From positions 52,945,665 to 53,009,664 of the forward strand of contig OX419757.1 in NCBI GenBank assembly GCA_948567375.1: a stretch of 64,000 nucleotides of DNA, read 5' to 3'. Under the pieces are notes generated by a model, which saw only the letters and a list, made by a program, of their open reading frames with translations, was not told the DNA's origin and made no database searches. This DNA comes from Lunularia cruciata (lineage: Eukaryota; Streptophyta; Marchantiopsida; Lunulariales; Lunulariaceae). Position 1 is the stretch's first letter. Each line of letters opens with the position of its first letter. The translations under genes were made by a program, and so were the position numbers. Below, piece by piece: positions 1-9,427 of this stretch.

Positions 1-340
1 CTTTCTCCCTGCTATGTCTTGTTGAGAGCTTTCCAACAGTACCTTACTCACGTGATTCTGAGATTCCTACAAGAAGATTCCCTAAAAAGATTCCCTCCAG
101 TCAAAGCTTGTTTGACCAACCAGATAGGACCTAGACCAGACAGGTCACCCATCCAAGTAAGTAATCCAAGGGTGGAGCTTGCTTACATGTCACCTATCTG
201 TGTCCCTAATCCTATGGTGGAGCTTCCTTGGAGGAGATCCTCTTTGTCTATATAATAAAGAGAAGGTGCTCCCTTGGGGCATCAAATGTTTGAGTGTGCA
301 ATCTGTGTTTTCTCTCTTCTCTTGTCCTCTGAGTATTACA
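1..340 (+). repeat. Family-B LTR, right part (cut by window edge)
   Basis: This segment is the reverse complement of the first part of the solo LTR at 19378-20122 and matches it closely throughout. It ends in TATTACA at 334-340, the family-B LTR end. In this orientation it reads as sense LTR, with a TATA box (TATATAATA, 249-257) about 85 bases before the end. No initiator-Met primer site follows position 340, so it is either the 3' LTR of a + strand element lying to the left or a solo LTR. It resembles the 19.4 kb copy more than the B1 or B2 LTRs, which suggests a subfamily. Confidence 0.85.
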
Positions 341-1726
341 ACAAGCCTCTTGAGGAAAGGCAAGGGGCAGTGCACAATGCTTGTGCAAAAAATGATCTAT
401 CAAGACATAAAGGTTGCTCACGGTGATATAAGATCTAAGATAATCTAAGATTTCTAGTGGTAATCCTTCTCCTACCATATGATGTAGTGAGCATGGGGAA
501 AAGATAATCTCATTAGTAGGACTAGCCATAGATAAAGAGTGTAGCTATTGTGCTGCTCTATTGAACTCTCCTTCCTGACCCAATACCTTACACCGTTGTA
601 ATCGAGTGGACTTTATGGTACCCTATGGCAAAACTTATCTCCTAAAACATTCTGCACTTATAGACTCTTCTTGTAGGGCCACCTAATCCTCCGCTTGGAA
701 TTGACAAAATCTAGCGACCACCTCTCTATGCCCCGTACGTCCCTCTCTAGCATAACAAACCCTAAAAAGTCTTAAAATCCCATAAATTTCTACTTAATTC
801 TCCATATTCTTCAATCTAGACACCAATGGAACCGAAATTGAAAAAGGGATATAATCTACTATTCATTCAAGTGCTATATGCTAGAGAGCATTCAGAAAAT
901 ATATATCTTTCCTCTCACCTCTCACCTCTCTCCCTCTCCTTTCTGGTCTGCACACTTCCCCAATTAGTTGTACCCTATTGTGACTCGGTGAGCTGTTAGA
1001 TATTTAAGAAATTGAGAATGAAAAAGCAAAAGAAAAGAAAAGAAACAATTTTTTCTTCAGTATTTAGATTAATTATTTTTCAAAGTTCTTTTATTTCCGA
1101 GTTTTATTGCTCTAATGATTATCTCTCATTTAATAAATATTTCCATTGAGGATATTGGAAAATTGGGATAAAACTGCTTTTGGTTATAGGTTGTAGATAT
1201 TATTGAGGCTTGTAACCCTATTATACATTCACAAATATAGCTTAAAACCTTAAATTCTATTATTGAATAAGCAGAAGAAAGTATAGATAAGTATAAATAT
1301 CACGGAATAGAAATCATATACGCATTTCCGTAATCGCATGCTAAACGGAATTCACAATTGGACAAAATTTAATTTAAACTCAGTGAATTACAAACTATAC
1401 ACCTCCACAAGGGAAATTTACCCAACTACTTCTCTGCACGCCAATTTTCCGCTGCTACTTGGAGATTAGAAGGTCCCGCCTGCTGCCGCAAGTTAATTCC
1501 CCACGTGTACCGAACTCGGGAAAGCCCACTCCTAGGCCAATCTTGGCTAGATCACCAAGTTAGTCACCACCGCCGGTAGTCCGTCTCCGCCAGAGCTGTC
1601 AATATTGCCTCCAACAATAGGAGCGTCAAATTCATGATGTACAGTACTCACTCCCGCCGGGAATTACACGGTTACATGATGGCCCCCGAACGATCATGCT
1701 CATGCTCCGCTCCTACCCGGCGCTTC
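341..1726. other. Intergenic, no gene seen
   Basis: No coding stretch, RNA gene or clear repeat was recognised. Positions 341-530 follow the LTR but carry no primer site or gag-like reading. The last ~250 bases are more GC-rich and probably hold the 3' UTR of the minus-strand gene that ends at 1727. Confidence 0.5.
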
Positions 1727-3880
1727 TCACCAATGAGAGGGAATCCCCGTGACGAAGGATCTGCTCCGCGGCCGTTGTGAAACGCACATTGTAGTTATGA
1801 ATTTCTCGATGAATGCACAAGTCCCCTCTTGTTCATCGTCCGAATCGGGATGCTGTAGTTTCTTGGGTTCTTCGAACACGACCTTTTTGGGTTTGAGAAT
1901 GTTTGAAATTTTACGAGGTCGAGTTGTAGCTTCCGATGGTTTAGGTGTACTAGAAGCTTTTCGATGCGGTGTTGTCAATTCCGGTTTGGATGTGTTAGAA
2001 GCCTTTCGACCTGGTGTGGGAGTGTTAGAACATTTGCGGCCTGGAGTAAGGGTGTTAGAAGACTTTCGACCTGGTGTCTTGGAGGGTTCTGCAGACTGAT
2101 GTTGTGTCCATTCCATGGAGACACGATCTAGCCTGGATCCCTCTTTAAGTATACTTGGGCGTTTAGTAGTTGGCTCTATGTCCCCACTACGGGCAGGCGC
2201 AAGCAATTCAGCTAGCTGCTGTCTGGTTGCAGATTCTATTTTGGCCTTTCCAGTCTGAAACTGCCTCTCGTATGTTGCCGTTAATTCTGACTCCTCAGCT
2301 CGAGTATCTGCCTCTTGTCCTTTAACAGCACTCGCCATTTCTGATTTTTCAGCGATCTCTTTCTCATGTGCAATTCTGCTATCCTTTTCGAAGATCCGTC
2401 TTTCTTCCGTCTTGATCGATCTTGCAGACTTCATCTTGGCTTCTACCTCTCGCTCAATCTCACGACTGCATTCATGCAATTTTTTCCTATTGTGTTCTTG
2501 AAAGAGGTTCTTTGTAGACTCTAGCTTATGTACAGCATCTTGTTCTAGTGCCGCCGTGGCAAGTGCCTCCCGGTTAGTAAACTCAATTGTCAATGACTCC
2601 TTTTCTAATTGGAGAGATTTTTTCGCCTCCTCTTCAATTGTAGAGCTTAAAATTTTCTCTTTCTCAGCCACTTCTTGTAGCCGTTCAGGTCTATTACGTT
2701 CTTTGACTACTTTTTCCTGTCCTCTGTCCCTTACCATAGATCGTCTTTGGATCCTTTCTCGGTTTATTGCTTCTATTCTGGCGTTGCAATCGTCATCGAT
2801 TTTTAGGCATTCGTCAGTAACTTGAGCCATCACAGAAGCTTCAAAGCGCTGGTTGGCATCCTCTGCCTCCTTTCGTACTTTATTTTTGGCTTCTACAAGG
2901 GCTGATGTGATATGTTGACGCAATTTTGTTTCTATTTCTTGTAGTAGTTTCTTGACTTGGCTTGCATTTTCCGCCCGAATCTTGGCCCCCACATCATTTA
3001 GGTCGGTTTTACTCTGGGCTTCTTTGGATCTCATTCGCTCATCCAGCTCACTTTGCAATCTTTCTTTCAATGGTTTTAAACGAGACTGCTCTATCTCTTG
3101 TTGAAGTAGTTTTTGTAGGGTCTCCAAATGCCTTTCATCCTGTCGTTCTTTCTCGACCAATTCTGAAGCAAGCTGCTCCTCAAGTTTGTTTCTTAATTGT
3201 ATATTTTTTATGCCCCGTATCTGCCCTAGCTTTCCTGCCATCTCTTCTCTAAGCTTCTTTATATGCTCACTTTGTTCTCGTGCCATATTGTCTCTGCTTG
3301 CTTCCAGGAGTTGAACTACTTGTGGTTCAATGTTTCTTTTCGATTGTCTCAGATGCTCCTTCGCACTGTCGGCATGTTTCTCAAGAGCCGAGGGCATAGC
3401 TTGTTGGTCAGTGTCTGAACCGTTCATAATAGCTTCCCGTACTCTCTGGTCTCCAAATGCCCTGGATCCAGGGGAGGTAGATGGTCTTCTTTTTGTACTT
3501 TGTTTTGGTGAATTAGCACTGTTTGTCCTGGAGTTGGACCTAATCCTTTGAACCTGGTGCTTCTTTGTACTTGTGTCCTTAGGATTTTCCGATGTTGAAG
3601 CGCCCGTCGTATCAAAGTGGTCATCCCCATCAGCTGTAGCGTCGGTTTCATAATCATCTAATTCAAAGCGAATGGGTGTTGAAGAGAGTAACGAGGCTCG
3701 TAACTTGAACCATCGGGCCAGCCTTCCTCCACTCTTTGCAAGAATACTTTCAGTGCTATGTGCAGTTGGTTCAAATGGGTCAGTAGGTCCAATGGCGCTC
3801 TGTCCATGAACTCTCACTCGCACAGCTGGGGCTTGAGTTGCTTGAACTACTTCCTTTTTACCGTTATCTCTATTCGGCAT
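1727..3880 (-). CDS. Long coiled-coil protein with 10-residue TPGRK repeats, unrecognised family
   Basis: One uninterrupted frame of 717 codons with no intron; the start is the ATG whose complement lies at 3878-3880, and TGA ends at 1727. Residues 1-160 are low-complexity and Ser/Thr/Asp-rich, with a short hydrophobic and basic stretch (RLARWFKLRASLL, about 53-65). About 165-565 is a highly charged Glu/Lys/Arg/Gln helix expected to form a continuous coiled coil. The tail is basic and Ser/Thr/Pro-rich with three exact-period repeats of the type TPGRKxSNT (residues ~602-631, DNA 1988-2077), followed by looser copies (TPHRKASST, RPRKISNIL). No catalytic domain, signal peptide or membrane segment is visible. 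The gene diverges from the PKA regulatory-subunit gene with 1.5 kb between the starts. A cytoskeletal or basal-body role is possible from composition only; I do not recognise the family. Confidence 0.88.
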   Translation of the reverse strand: MPNRDNGKKEVVQATQAPAVRVRVHGQSAIGPTDPFEPTAHSTESILAKSGGRLARWFKLRASLLSSTPIRFELDDYETDATADGDDHFDTTGASTSENPKDTSTKKHQVQRIRSNSRTNSANSPKQSTKRRPSTSPGSRAFGDQRVREAIMNGSDTDQQAMPSALEKHADSAKEHLRQSKRNIEPQVVQLLEASRDNMAREQSEHIKKLREEMAGKLGQIRGIKNIQLRNKLEEQLASELVEKERQDERHLETLQKLLQQEIEQSRLKPLKERLQSELDERMRSKEAQSKTDLNDVGAKIRAENASQVKKLLQEIETKLRQHITSALVEAKNKVRKEAEDANQRFEASVMAQVTDECLKIDDDCNARIEAINRERIQRRSMVRDRGQEKVVKERNRPERLQEVAEKEKILSSTIEEEAKKSLQLEKESLTIEFTNREALATAALEQDAVHKLESTKNLFQEHNRKKLHECSREIEREVEAKMKSARSIKTEERRIFEKDSRIAHEKEIAEKSEMASAVKGQEADTRAEESELTATYERQFQTGKAKIESATRQQLAELLAPARSGDIEPTTKRPSILKEGSRLDRVSMEWTQHQSAEPSKTPGRKSSNTLTPGRKCSNTPTPGRKASNTSKPELTTPHRKASSTPKPSEATTRPRKISNILKPKKVVFEEPKKLQHPDSDDEQEGTCAFIEKFITTMCVSQRPRSRSFVTGIPSHW

Positions 3881-5383
3881 GATCGATTGTCACTGTGTCA
3901 TACTTGGTGGTCCGTACCTGAAGCCGTCATGCATATGCATGAACTTCTGTGAGTTTCACTCATGAGCATCTAATCGCTGGATATCTTCCACTGACTACAA
4001 TTGTTACCTCCGTTTCAGTAGTCTGATCTAGTCAGGCATCCCTTCTCTGAACCCCGGTGAATTTCTGACACGAAGTTTGTTTCCCATTTTTCTAGACCAA
4101 TCGTCCACTCTGGGTTATGTGGACGGAAACGAGGAACCAGAGATCAAACACTGTAAGAATGATGCCGATTTGGACTTACCAAAACATGTAGCACGTTTAT
4201 TTCTGAAAATCCCAGTCTGTTAACAAAGACTGGGATTTTCGGCACTTCCTCCAGCGGCCCAGTGATTAGCTACAACCAGAAGTCACTTTATACGTAGATG
4301 CACGGACGAAATGATTTTACCTTAATTTGGGATCGCGGTACGGGGTTCAATCGTTTGATCACTCTGTAAAACTAGGAGATGAAAATAATCACGAATCGTC
4401 GCATCGATTTGGTTTTGGAGCAACGTTATGCCACTTCCCAGTTGTACATACTTATACCTTTATCATTCTACGCACAAGTTCATCCCCCTTTCAGGTTCTT
4501 TACCATAATGTTTGCACCAAAGAGCGGTCCTTTTGTTGCGTAAGTCTCTGCACGCGCCCAACATCTTGTATTCGAAGAATCTCAAAGAAATGTGACTAGA
4601 ACGACGATGTCCCATTCAGTTATCAGTGTGGGGAGAAACCGGTTGCTTTTCTCACGTTCAGTTGTTGAAGTTGAGCTCTTACAAAGAATAGATCAACTGG
4701 TCGACCAAATGTAGTCCTTCCGGTAAGTAGTCACCGACGAACCAACGTTCACCGAACATACTCTATCGTTCAAGTGGTCTGTGCTTTGCCTCATCCACCA
4801 ACGTTCACGGAACGATTAAGTACTCTCTACCTTGCCCACTCGCGGTCAAATCTGGTATACACCTGCTTCCTAGGTTGAAATGTCTGAAGTTCAAAACGAG
4901 TTACAAGTGAAAAGCGACCTTGGGAGAACTCATATTAAAGCGTACTCCTGAGCAGGGGCGTGCTTGTCTGCACAAGCATCCTACTCTTCGAAACTGATCT
5001 TGACTTCGTTCCTTTATATAACGACAGAAGTTTTTTCTCTGCGTTAGAGGTTTTCTTTCGTTGGTTAAAGAGGATGGAGTGGAAAGGTAGAAATCTTTCA
5101 CCCGTCCACGAATCCTCTGTCCGTCGAGATCTCCTTTGCTAGCATCAGTTTGTCATTACCCTGATATATCGGATCGGTCTGAAGCCAAGAGGTTCAAGTT
5201 CGGAAAGGGTGAGTGGGCTCGTCCTACATACTTGTAGAGGAGTTCGCATTGATGTTTGGGGTGCTAGTTGATGGGACCCGCTTTGAGATTACCAAGAATT
5301 AAGAGTTTGAGTTCGAGAACGTGTAATCAAAGATCTGTTGAGGTGCTGGTAAATATCGGAGAGGATATATTAGTGGAAAATCT
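3881..5383. promoter_or_regulatory. Shared upstream region of a divergent gene pair
   Basis: This 1.5 kb lies between the starts of the coiled-coil gene (-) and the PKA regulatory-subunit gene (+), so it must hold both promoters and 5' UTRs. No coding stretch is convincing. The one clear structure is the perfect inverted repeat at 4205-4240. I saw no TATA box placed well enough to assign a start site. Confidence 0.5.
4205..4240. repeat. Perfect 14-bp inverted repeat, 8-nt loop
   Basis: GAAAATCCCAGTCT (4205-4218) is followed after GTTAACAA by its exact reverse complement (4227-4240). It could form a hairpin in either transcript or act as a symmetrical protein site in the divergent promoter. 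Confidence 0.9.
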
Positions 5384-6490
5384 ATGGGTTCCTCGGGCGG
5401 TGGTCGTGATATCAGCATGGGCATGGCTGATATGAAGCTCAAAGCCAAGGCTAAGAGTCTTTCTGGGCCTGTTGATAAGAACATTGCTGCAATCAGAGCA
5501 AGGGACAGGAGTAAGACTCTCTCATTTCGAAGAACCGGGGTGAGTGCCGAAGTTTTCACGGGCAATGAGAAATTTGAGAAGAGAGTAGTAGAGAAGAATG
5601 AAGAAGCCAGAAAGCGAATACGTGCCTGCTTCACACAGAGTTATCTTCTTCAACATCTTGATCAAGAGCAATCAGAAACTGTTGTAGACGCGGTGGAAGA
5701 AGTCCGATTCAAAGAGAATGACATTATTATTCAGCAGGGTGAACCTGGAGAATATTTTTATCTTTTAGAGCAGGGAGCAGCTGAAGTCTGGATAACCAAG
5801 ATGGGGGAAACGAAGCCAATCATGGTAAAGCAGTATGCAGCAGGAGACAGTTTTGGAGAGCTTGCCCTTCTGTATAATGCTCCGAGAGCTGCTACCGTTA
5901 AGGCCACCACAGATTGTGTGTTGTGGGCGGTGGACAGATCAACTTTCCGGGCCATATTAATGTCCACAACTCAAGAAAAGAGAAATCTGTATGAAGAATT
6001 TCTCAAGGAAGTCCCGCTTCTAAAGTCGCTCGACAAATACGAGAGATCGGCCATTGCTGACGTTTTAGAAGCAGCATATTTCGCTCCTCAGCAAGTTATT
6101 ATCGTTGAAGGAGCAAAGGGTGACAGATTTTTCTTGCTGGAGGAAGGGGAAGCTGAGGCCAGATCAAAAGGCAAGGTAATTATGAAATACAAACGTGGGG
6201 ACTACTTCGGGGAGCTTGCACTACTCAATGATGCTCCTCGTGCTGCCACAATTACCGCGCTGACCAAATGCAAAGTTGTGTCAATTGAACGTGAACAGTT
6301 TAAGAGGTTGTTAGGCAAACTTGAAGACATTTTACAACGTAAGAAGGAAGACTACGAGAAGTTGAATGCGGTCACTGTACTTTCTCCAGAGGATGCACCC
6401 GCAAACCTTCCGGACTTTCTGGCCTCTCCTTCAGACACCTCGTCTGCTCCTTCTTCGCCCACAAGTGAATCTGGACCTAGTGGCACATAA
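5384..6490 (+). CDS. cAMP-dependent protein kinase regulatory subunit, RI-like
   Basis: A 368-residue intronless frame from ATG 5384 to TAA. Known role of the family: it holds the PKA catalytic subunit inactive until cAMP binds. Visible features: an inhibitor segment RRTGVSAEVF (residues 49-58) with Gly at the phospho-acceptor position, so a pseudosubstrate as in type I subunits; cyclic-nucleotide domain A (~83-205) with phosphate-binding cassette FGELALLYNAPRAAT, carrying cAMP-contacting Glu159 and Arg168; and domain B (~206-320) with FGELALLNDAPRAAT, carrying Glu277 and Arg286. Both sites look functional. Only 48 residues precede the inhibitor, too few for the usual docking/dimerisation domain, so it may be monomeric. 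The N-terminus MGSSGGG could be N-myristoylated (inference). The tail (~330-368) is Ser/Pro-rich. It is not a plant CNGC channel or Shaker K+ channel, because it has no membrane segments. Confidence 0.93.
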   Translation: MGSSGGGRDISMGMADMKLKAKAKSLSGPVDKNIAAIRARDRSKTLSFRRTGVSAEVFTGNEKFEKRVVEKNEEARKRIRACFTQSYLLQHLDQEQSETVVDAVEEVRFKENDIIIQQGEPGEYFYLLEQGAAEVWITKMGETKPIMVKQYAAGDSFGELALLYNAPRAATVKATTDCVLWAVDRSTFRAILMSTTQEKRNLYEEFLKEVPLLKSLDKYERSAIADVLEAAYFAPQQVIIVEGAKGDRFFLLEEGEAEARSKGKVIMKYKRGDYFGELALLNDAPRAATITALTKCKVVSIEREQFKRLLGKLEDILQRKKEDYEKLNAVTVLSPEDAPANLPDFLASPSDTSSAPSSPTSESGPSGT

Positions 6491-7669
6491 ATTGGTCAGG
6501 TGCATGAGAAAACATGTACAGTACATGTATGTGTAATGACATCAGGCCAGTACCCCACCACAATACACGATAAGGTAGGCTCAATGTCTAGCATCTCACA
6601 TTCAGCACGTGGTTCTTATTTGCTCATAGTAGGATACTGAGGGGCATCATTTGGGATCACGAGGTCTGCTCAGACCAATCCGAGAGGTGCATATTGCTCT
6701 GGAAAAAGGTTGCTTAAAAGTTGATGTTGGTAATTTGCAATTTGGAACGTTTCCTGCGGGTTGTTTACCATTAAGATAACACAACGATTTCTCCCATTTG
6801 AGTGTCCTTAGGTGTCATGTGTCTATAAAGTGTGCGTTTAGATGCCATCTTCATGTGCCAATTTTATGATGTGCCTTCCTCTGGAAATGTCAACTAAAAT
6901 GACAACCTTCCTCTGGAAAGTGTAGGGAGAACATCTCCTTTCAGAACGCCAGAGTATAGAGATCAGTTAGGGTCCTTTTTAGCCTGAGTTTGACAAGTTC
7001 GTTAGTTGGAATGATCTTGGATGTGAGACAATGTAATTAATAGTTCACTGGGACGAGAAATGTCAGGATGTTAAACATTTGGTACGATCATTTTAATATA
7101 GAAGCCCGCAAGCCCGCAAGGAACATGAACCAGTTTGCAGTTCGTGTTACTGGAGGCATGCACCTTTTAACTTTGTTATCTCAAACCAACTGAGATGCTT
7201 GGGAGGCTTGAATATCGGTACTGACTATCTTGGCGGAAATCCATGATCCTCTCAGCTTTTCATGCTGGTAGAATACCCCGTCTTGCAGACTTCTTCAATC
7301 CCCTATTTCGCATTTCAGTCGGTAAAGGTAAGGTAGTTTTTCTGGCTCGTTACGACCTCAAACTTTCTCTATCACAAAGAGGTGAACTAGTTGAGGAGCT
7401 CTAATGTACAACGTGTTCGGTGGCACAGTATGGGAACGCATTAGTACAACATGCAACAAGTAATGCCCTTTGTGTTCCTTTATGCTCCTTCAGACAAGTA
7501 GACGAAATTGAACGCTGAATGATGAGGAAGACAGAATTCAGGACTCTGATTAATTTGTTTATGATTAGAGACAATTTATAAAAAATTTATAACAACGATT
7601 TACAATTTACAATTTAAACAATAAATTTTAAAGTTATATAATACTTTTATCACTGCTCGGGGGCATCAA
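6491..7669. other. Intergenic, no gene seen
   Basis: It includes the 3' UTR of the PKA regulatory-subunit gene, then unremarkable sequence that becomes AT-rich after ~7540. A short direct repeat (AAGCCCGC twice) lies near 7107. No further gene was recognised. Confidence 0.5.
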
Positions 7670-7742
7670 GGGGATGTAGCTCAGATGGTAGAGCGCTCGC
7701 TTAGCATGCGAGAGGCACGGGGATCGATACCCCGCATCTCCA
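7670..7742 (+). tRNA. trnA-AGC: tRNA-Ala (anticodon AGC)
   Basis: It folds as a complete cloverleaf. The acceptor GGGGATG (7670-7676) pairs with CATCTCC (7735-7741) with one G-T wobble, followed by discriminator A at 7742. The D arm is GCTC/GAGC, the anticodon stem CTCGC/GCGAG with loop TTAGCAT (AGC at 7703-7705), the variable loop AGGCA, and the T arm CGGGG/CCCCG with loop ATCGATA. There is no intron and no encoded CCA, as normal for a nuclear gene. The internal A and B boxes are intact. Confidence 0.97.
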
Positions 7743-7754
7743 AACCGCAATCCG

Positions 7755-7759
7755 TTTTT
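7755..7759 (+). terminator. RNA polymerase III terminator of tRNA-Ala
   Basis: A run of five T lies 12 bases after the tRNA discriminator base, the usual position and length for Pol III termination. Confidence 0.75.
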
Positions 7760-7761
7760 GT

Positions 7762-8094
7762 CTGAAGCAATGTTTCTTGATCAAGCCCATATTGGATTGG
7801 CGTAGGTTGCAGCAACTTGCGTGGTTCTCAACAGGGTAGAGGATAATGTACTTCAAACCTTCCATGTGTGTAAGGTAACTTTTGTGGTGGGTTGTCCGTT
7901 TCTATCGGTAGTGAGATCCAGACCCCGCTTTTAGCTGAAGCAATGTTTTCTTGACCAAGCCCATAATGGATTGGCGTAGGTTGCAGCAACTTGGGTGGTT
8001 CTCAACAGGGTAGTGGATAATGTACTTCAAACCTTCCTTGTGTGTAAGGTAATTTTTGTGGTGGGTTTGTCCGTTTCTATCGGTAGTGAGATCC
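7762..8094 (+). repeat. ~160-bp direct tandem duplication between tRNA-Ala and the T-protein gene
   Basis: Copy 1 (7762-7919) and copy 2 (7935-8094) both run from CTGAAGCAATG to GGTAGTGAGATCC with few differences and are joined by a 15-base spacer. Copy 1 starts just after the tRNA terminator; copy 2 ends 112 bases before the T-protein ATG. The duplication lies in the promoter or 5' UTR of that gene and is recent compared with the other repeats here. Confidence 0.9.
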
Positions 8095-8206
8095 TCCGCT
8101 CCTTTCCCCTCCGTCAGAACCAGGATACCATACAATTCAGGAGCGGAGACTCCTGCCTTGTGTCGATCAGAGGCAGAGGAGTGAAGTGCAGGAGAGAGCA
8201 GGCAAG

Positions 8207-9427
8207 ATGAGAAGAGCAGGATGTCAATTGGCTGCATCCGCGAAACGGATTGTGAGAGGAGAGGCCCCCCAGCTCCAGCGCCGAAGCTATGCGGATCAGG
8301 CTACATTGAAGAAGACCTCACTGTATGACTTTCACGTCGAGAATGGGGGCAAAATGGTGCCTTTCGCTGGCTGGAGCATGCCCATCCAGTACAAAGATAG
8401 TATCATGGACTCCACAACAAATTGTCGGAGCAATGGCAGTCTTTTTGATGTTTCCCACATGTGCGGATTGAGTCTGAAAGGGAAGGATGCTATACCTTTC
8501 CTGGAATCCCTCGTTGTTGCGGACATAGCCTCTTTAGCCCCAGGAACCGGTACTCTGTCAGTCTTCACGAATGATAACGGTGGAGTGATTGATGACACTG
8601 TCATCACCAAGGTTACTGACGAACACATTTACATGGTTGTCAATGCCGGGTGCCGCGATAAGGATTTGGAGCACATGGAGAACCACCTGAAGCCCTTCCA
8701 ACAATCCGGCAAAGGTGTTGGATGGCATATTCATGACGAGAGGTCACTGCTAGCCATTCAGGGACCTCTTGCAGCTCCCACCCTGCAAAAGCTCACCAAT
8801 GCTGATGTTGGTCAGATTTATTTCGCCGACTTTAAGGTTTTGGATGTGAATGGCGCTTCCTGTTTCGTCACTAGGACAGGGTATACCGGGGAAGATGGGT
8901 TCGAGATCTCCGTCCCTCATGAGAACGCTGTGGATCTGACCAAGGCCTTTCTGGAGAAGAGCGAAGGGAAAATTCGTTTGACCGGATTAGGAGCAAGAGA
9001 TAGTTTGAGATTGGAGGCCGGGTTATGTTTGTATGGGAACGATTTGGAGCAGCACATTACGCCAATTGAAGCCGGTCTCGCTTGGACTATCGGGAAGAGA
9101 AGACGAGCTGAAGGCAATTTCCCAGGAGCTGAAGTTATTCTTCAACAGTTGAAGGACGGACCTACAAAGCGCAGGGTAGGTCTTATGGCTGCCGGAGCCC
9201 CGGCAAGGAGTCATGCAGAGATCTTGGATGCCAATGGTGAAGTCATTGGGGAGGTAACAAGCGGAGGTTACAGTCCTTGTTTGAGGAAAAACATCGCCAT
9301 GGGGTATGTGAAATCTGGACACCATAAGAGTGGAACAGCCATCAAGGTCAATGTAAGGGGCAAGGTTAATGATGGTACCATCACTAAAATGCCTTTTGTG
9401 CCAACAACCTACTACAAGAAGCCTTGA
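8207..9427 (+). CDS. GDT: Glycine cleavage system T-protein (aminomethyltransferase), mitochondrial
   Basis: 406 residues, close to the usual ~408 for plant T-proteins. In the family, the mitochondrial enzyme moves the aminomethyl group from lipoyl H-protein to tetrahydrofolate, releasing ammonia and methylene-THF; in plants this serves photorespiration. An Arg-rich presequence (residues 1-28) ends in QRRSY, a typical R-3 cleavage context. GcvT signatures follow in order: DVSHM (81-85), GGVIDD (125-130, holding the catalytic Asp), [11 protein letters not shown] (223-233), [12 protein letters not shown] (~268-279) and KRRR (297-300), then the C-terminal barrel. The start is ATG 8207 (AAG before the ATG, good context); an in-frame GTG at 8186 is not used as the start. 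The coding sequence has no intron, whereas flowering-plant homologues have several. No degraded poly-A tail is visible, so retrocopy origin is unproven. Confidence 0.95.
   Translation: MRRAGCQLAASAKRIVRGEAPQLQRRSYADQATLKKTSLYDFHVENGGKMVPFAGWSMPIQYKDSIMDSTTNCRSNGSLFDVSHMCGLSLKGKDAIPFLESLVVADIASLAPGTGTLSVFTNDNGGVIDDTVITKVTDEHIYMVVNAGCRDKDLEHMENHLKPFQQSGKGVGWHIHDERSLLAIQGPLAAPTLQKLTNADVGQIYFADFKVLDVNGASCFVTRTGYTGEDGFEISVPHENAVDLTKAFLEKSEGKIRLTGLGARDSLRLEAGLCLYGNDLEQHITPIEAGLAWTIGKRRRAEGNFPGAEVILQQLKDGPTKRRVGLMAAGAPARSHAEILDANGEVIGEVTSGGYSPCLRKNIAMGYVKSGHHKSGTAIKVNVRGKVNDGTITKMPFVPTTYYKKP

Noticed and set aside
341..370. Primer-binding site after the LTR at 1-340
   Set aside because: The sequence ACAAGCCTCTTGAGG does not match a tRNA 3' end, so the LTR is not treated as a 5' LTR.
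1727..3880. Assignment of the coiled-coil protein to CEP164 or another named centrosomal protein
   Set aside because: Only generic coiled-coil resemblance; no WW domain or other diagnostic motif is present.
5205..5383. 5' UTR intron of the PKA-R gene starting at GGTGAGT (~5209)
   Set aside because: The donor-like string exists, but no convincing acceptor or branch site could be paired with it by eye.
8186..8206. Upstream in-frame GTG as the T-protein start
   Set aside because: It is not an ATG in a nuclear gene. The ATG at 8207 gives a typical Arg-rich transit peptide and the usual length.
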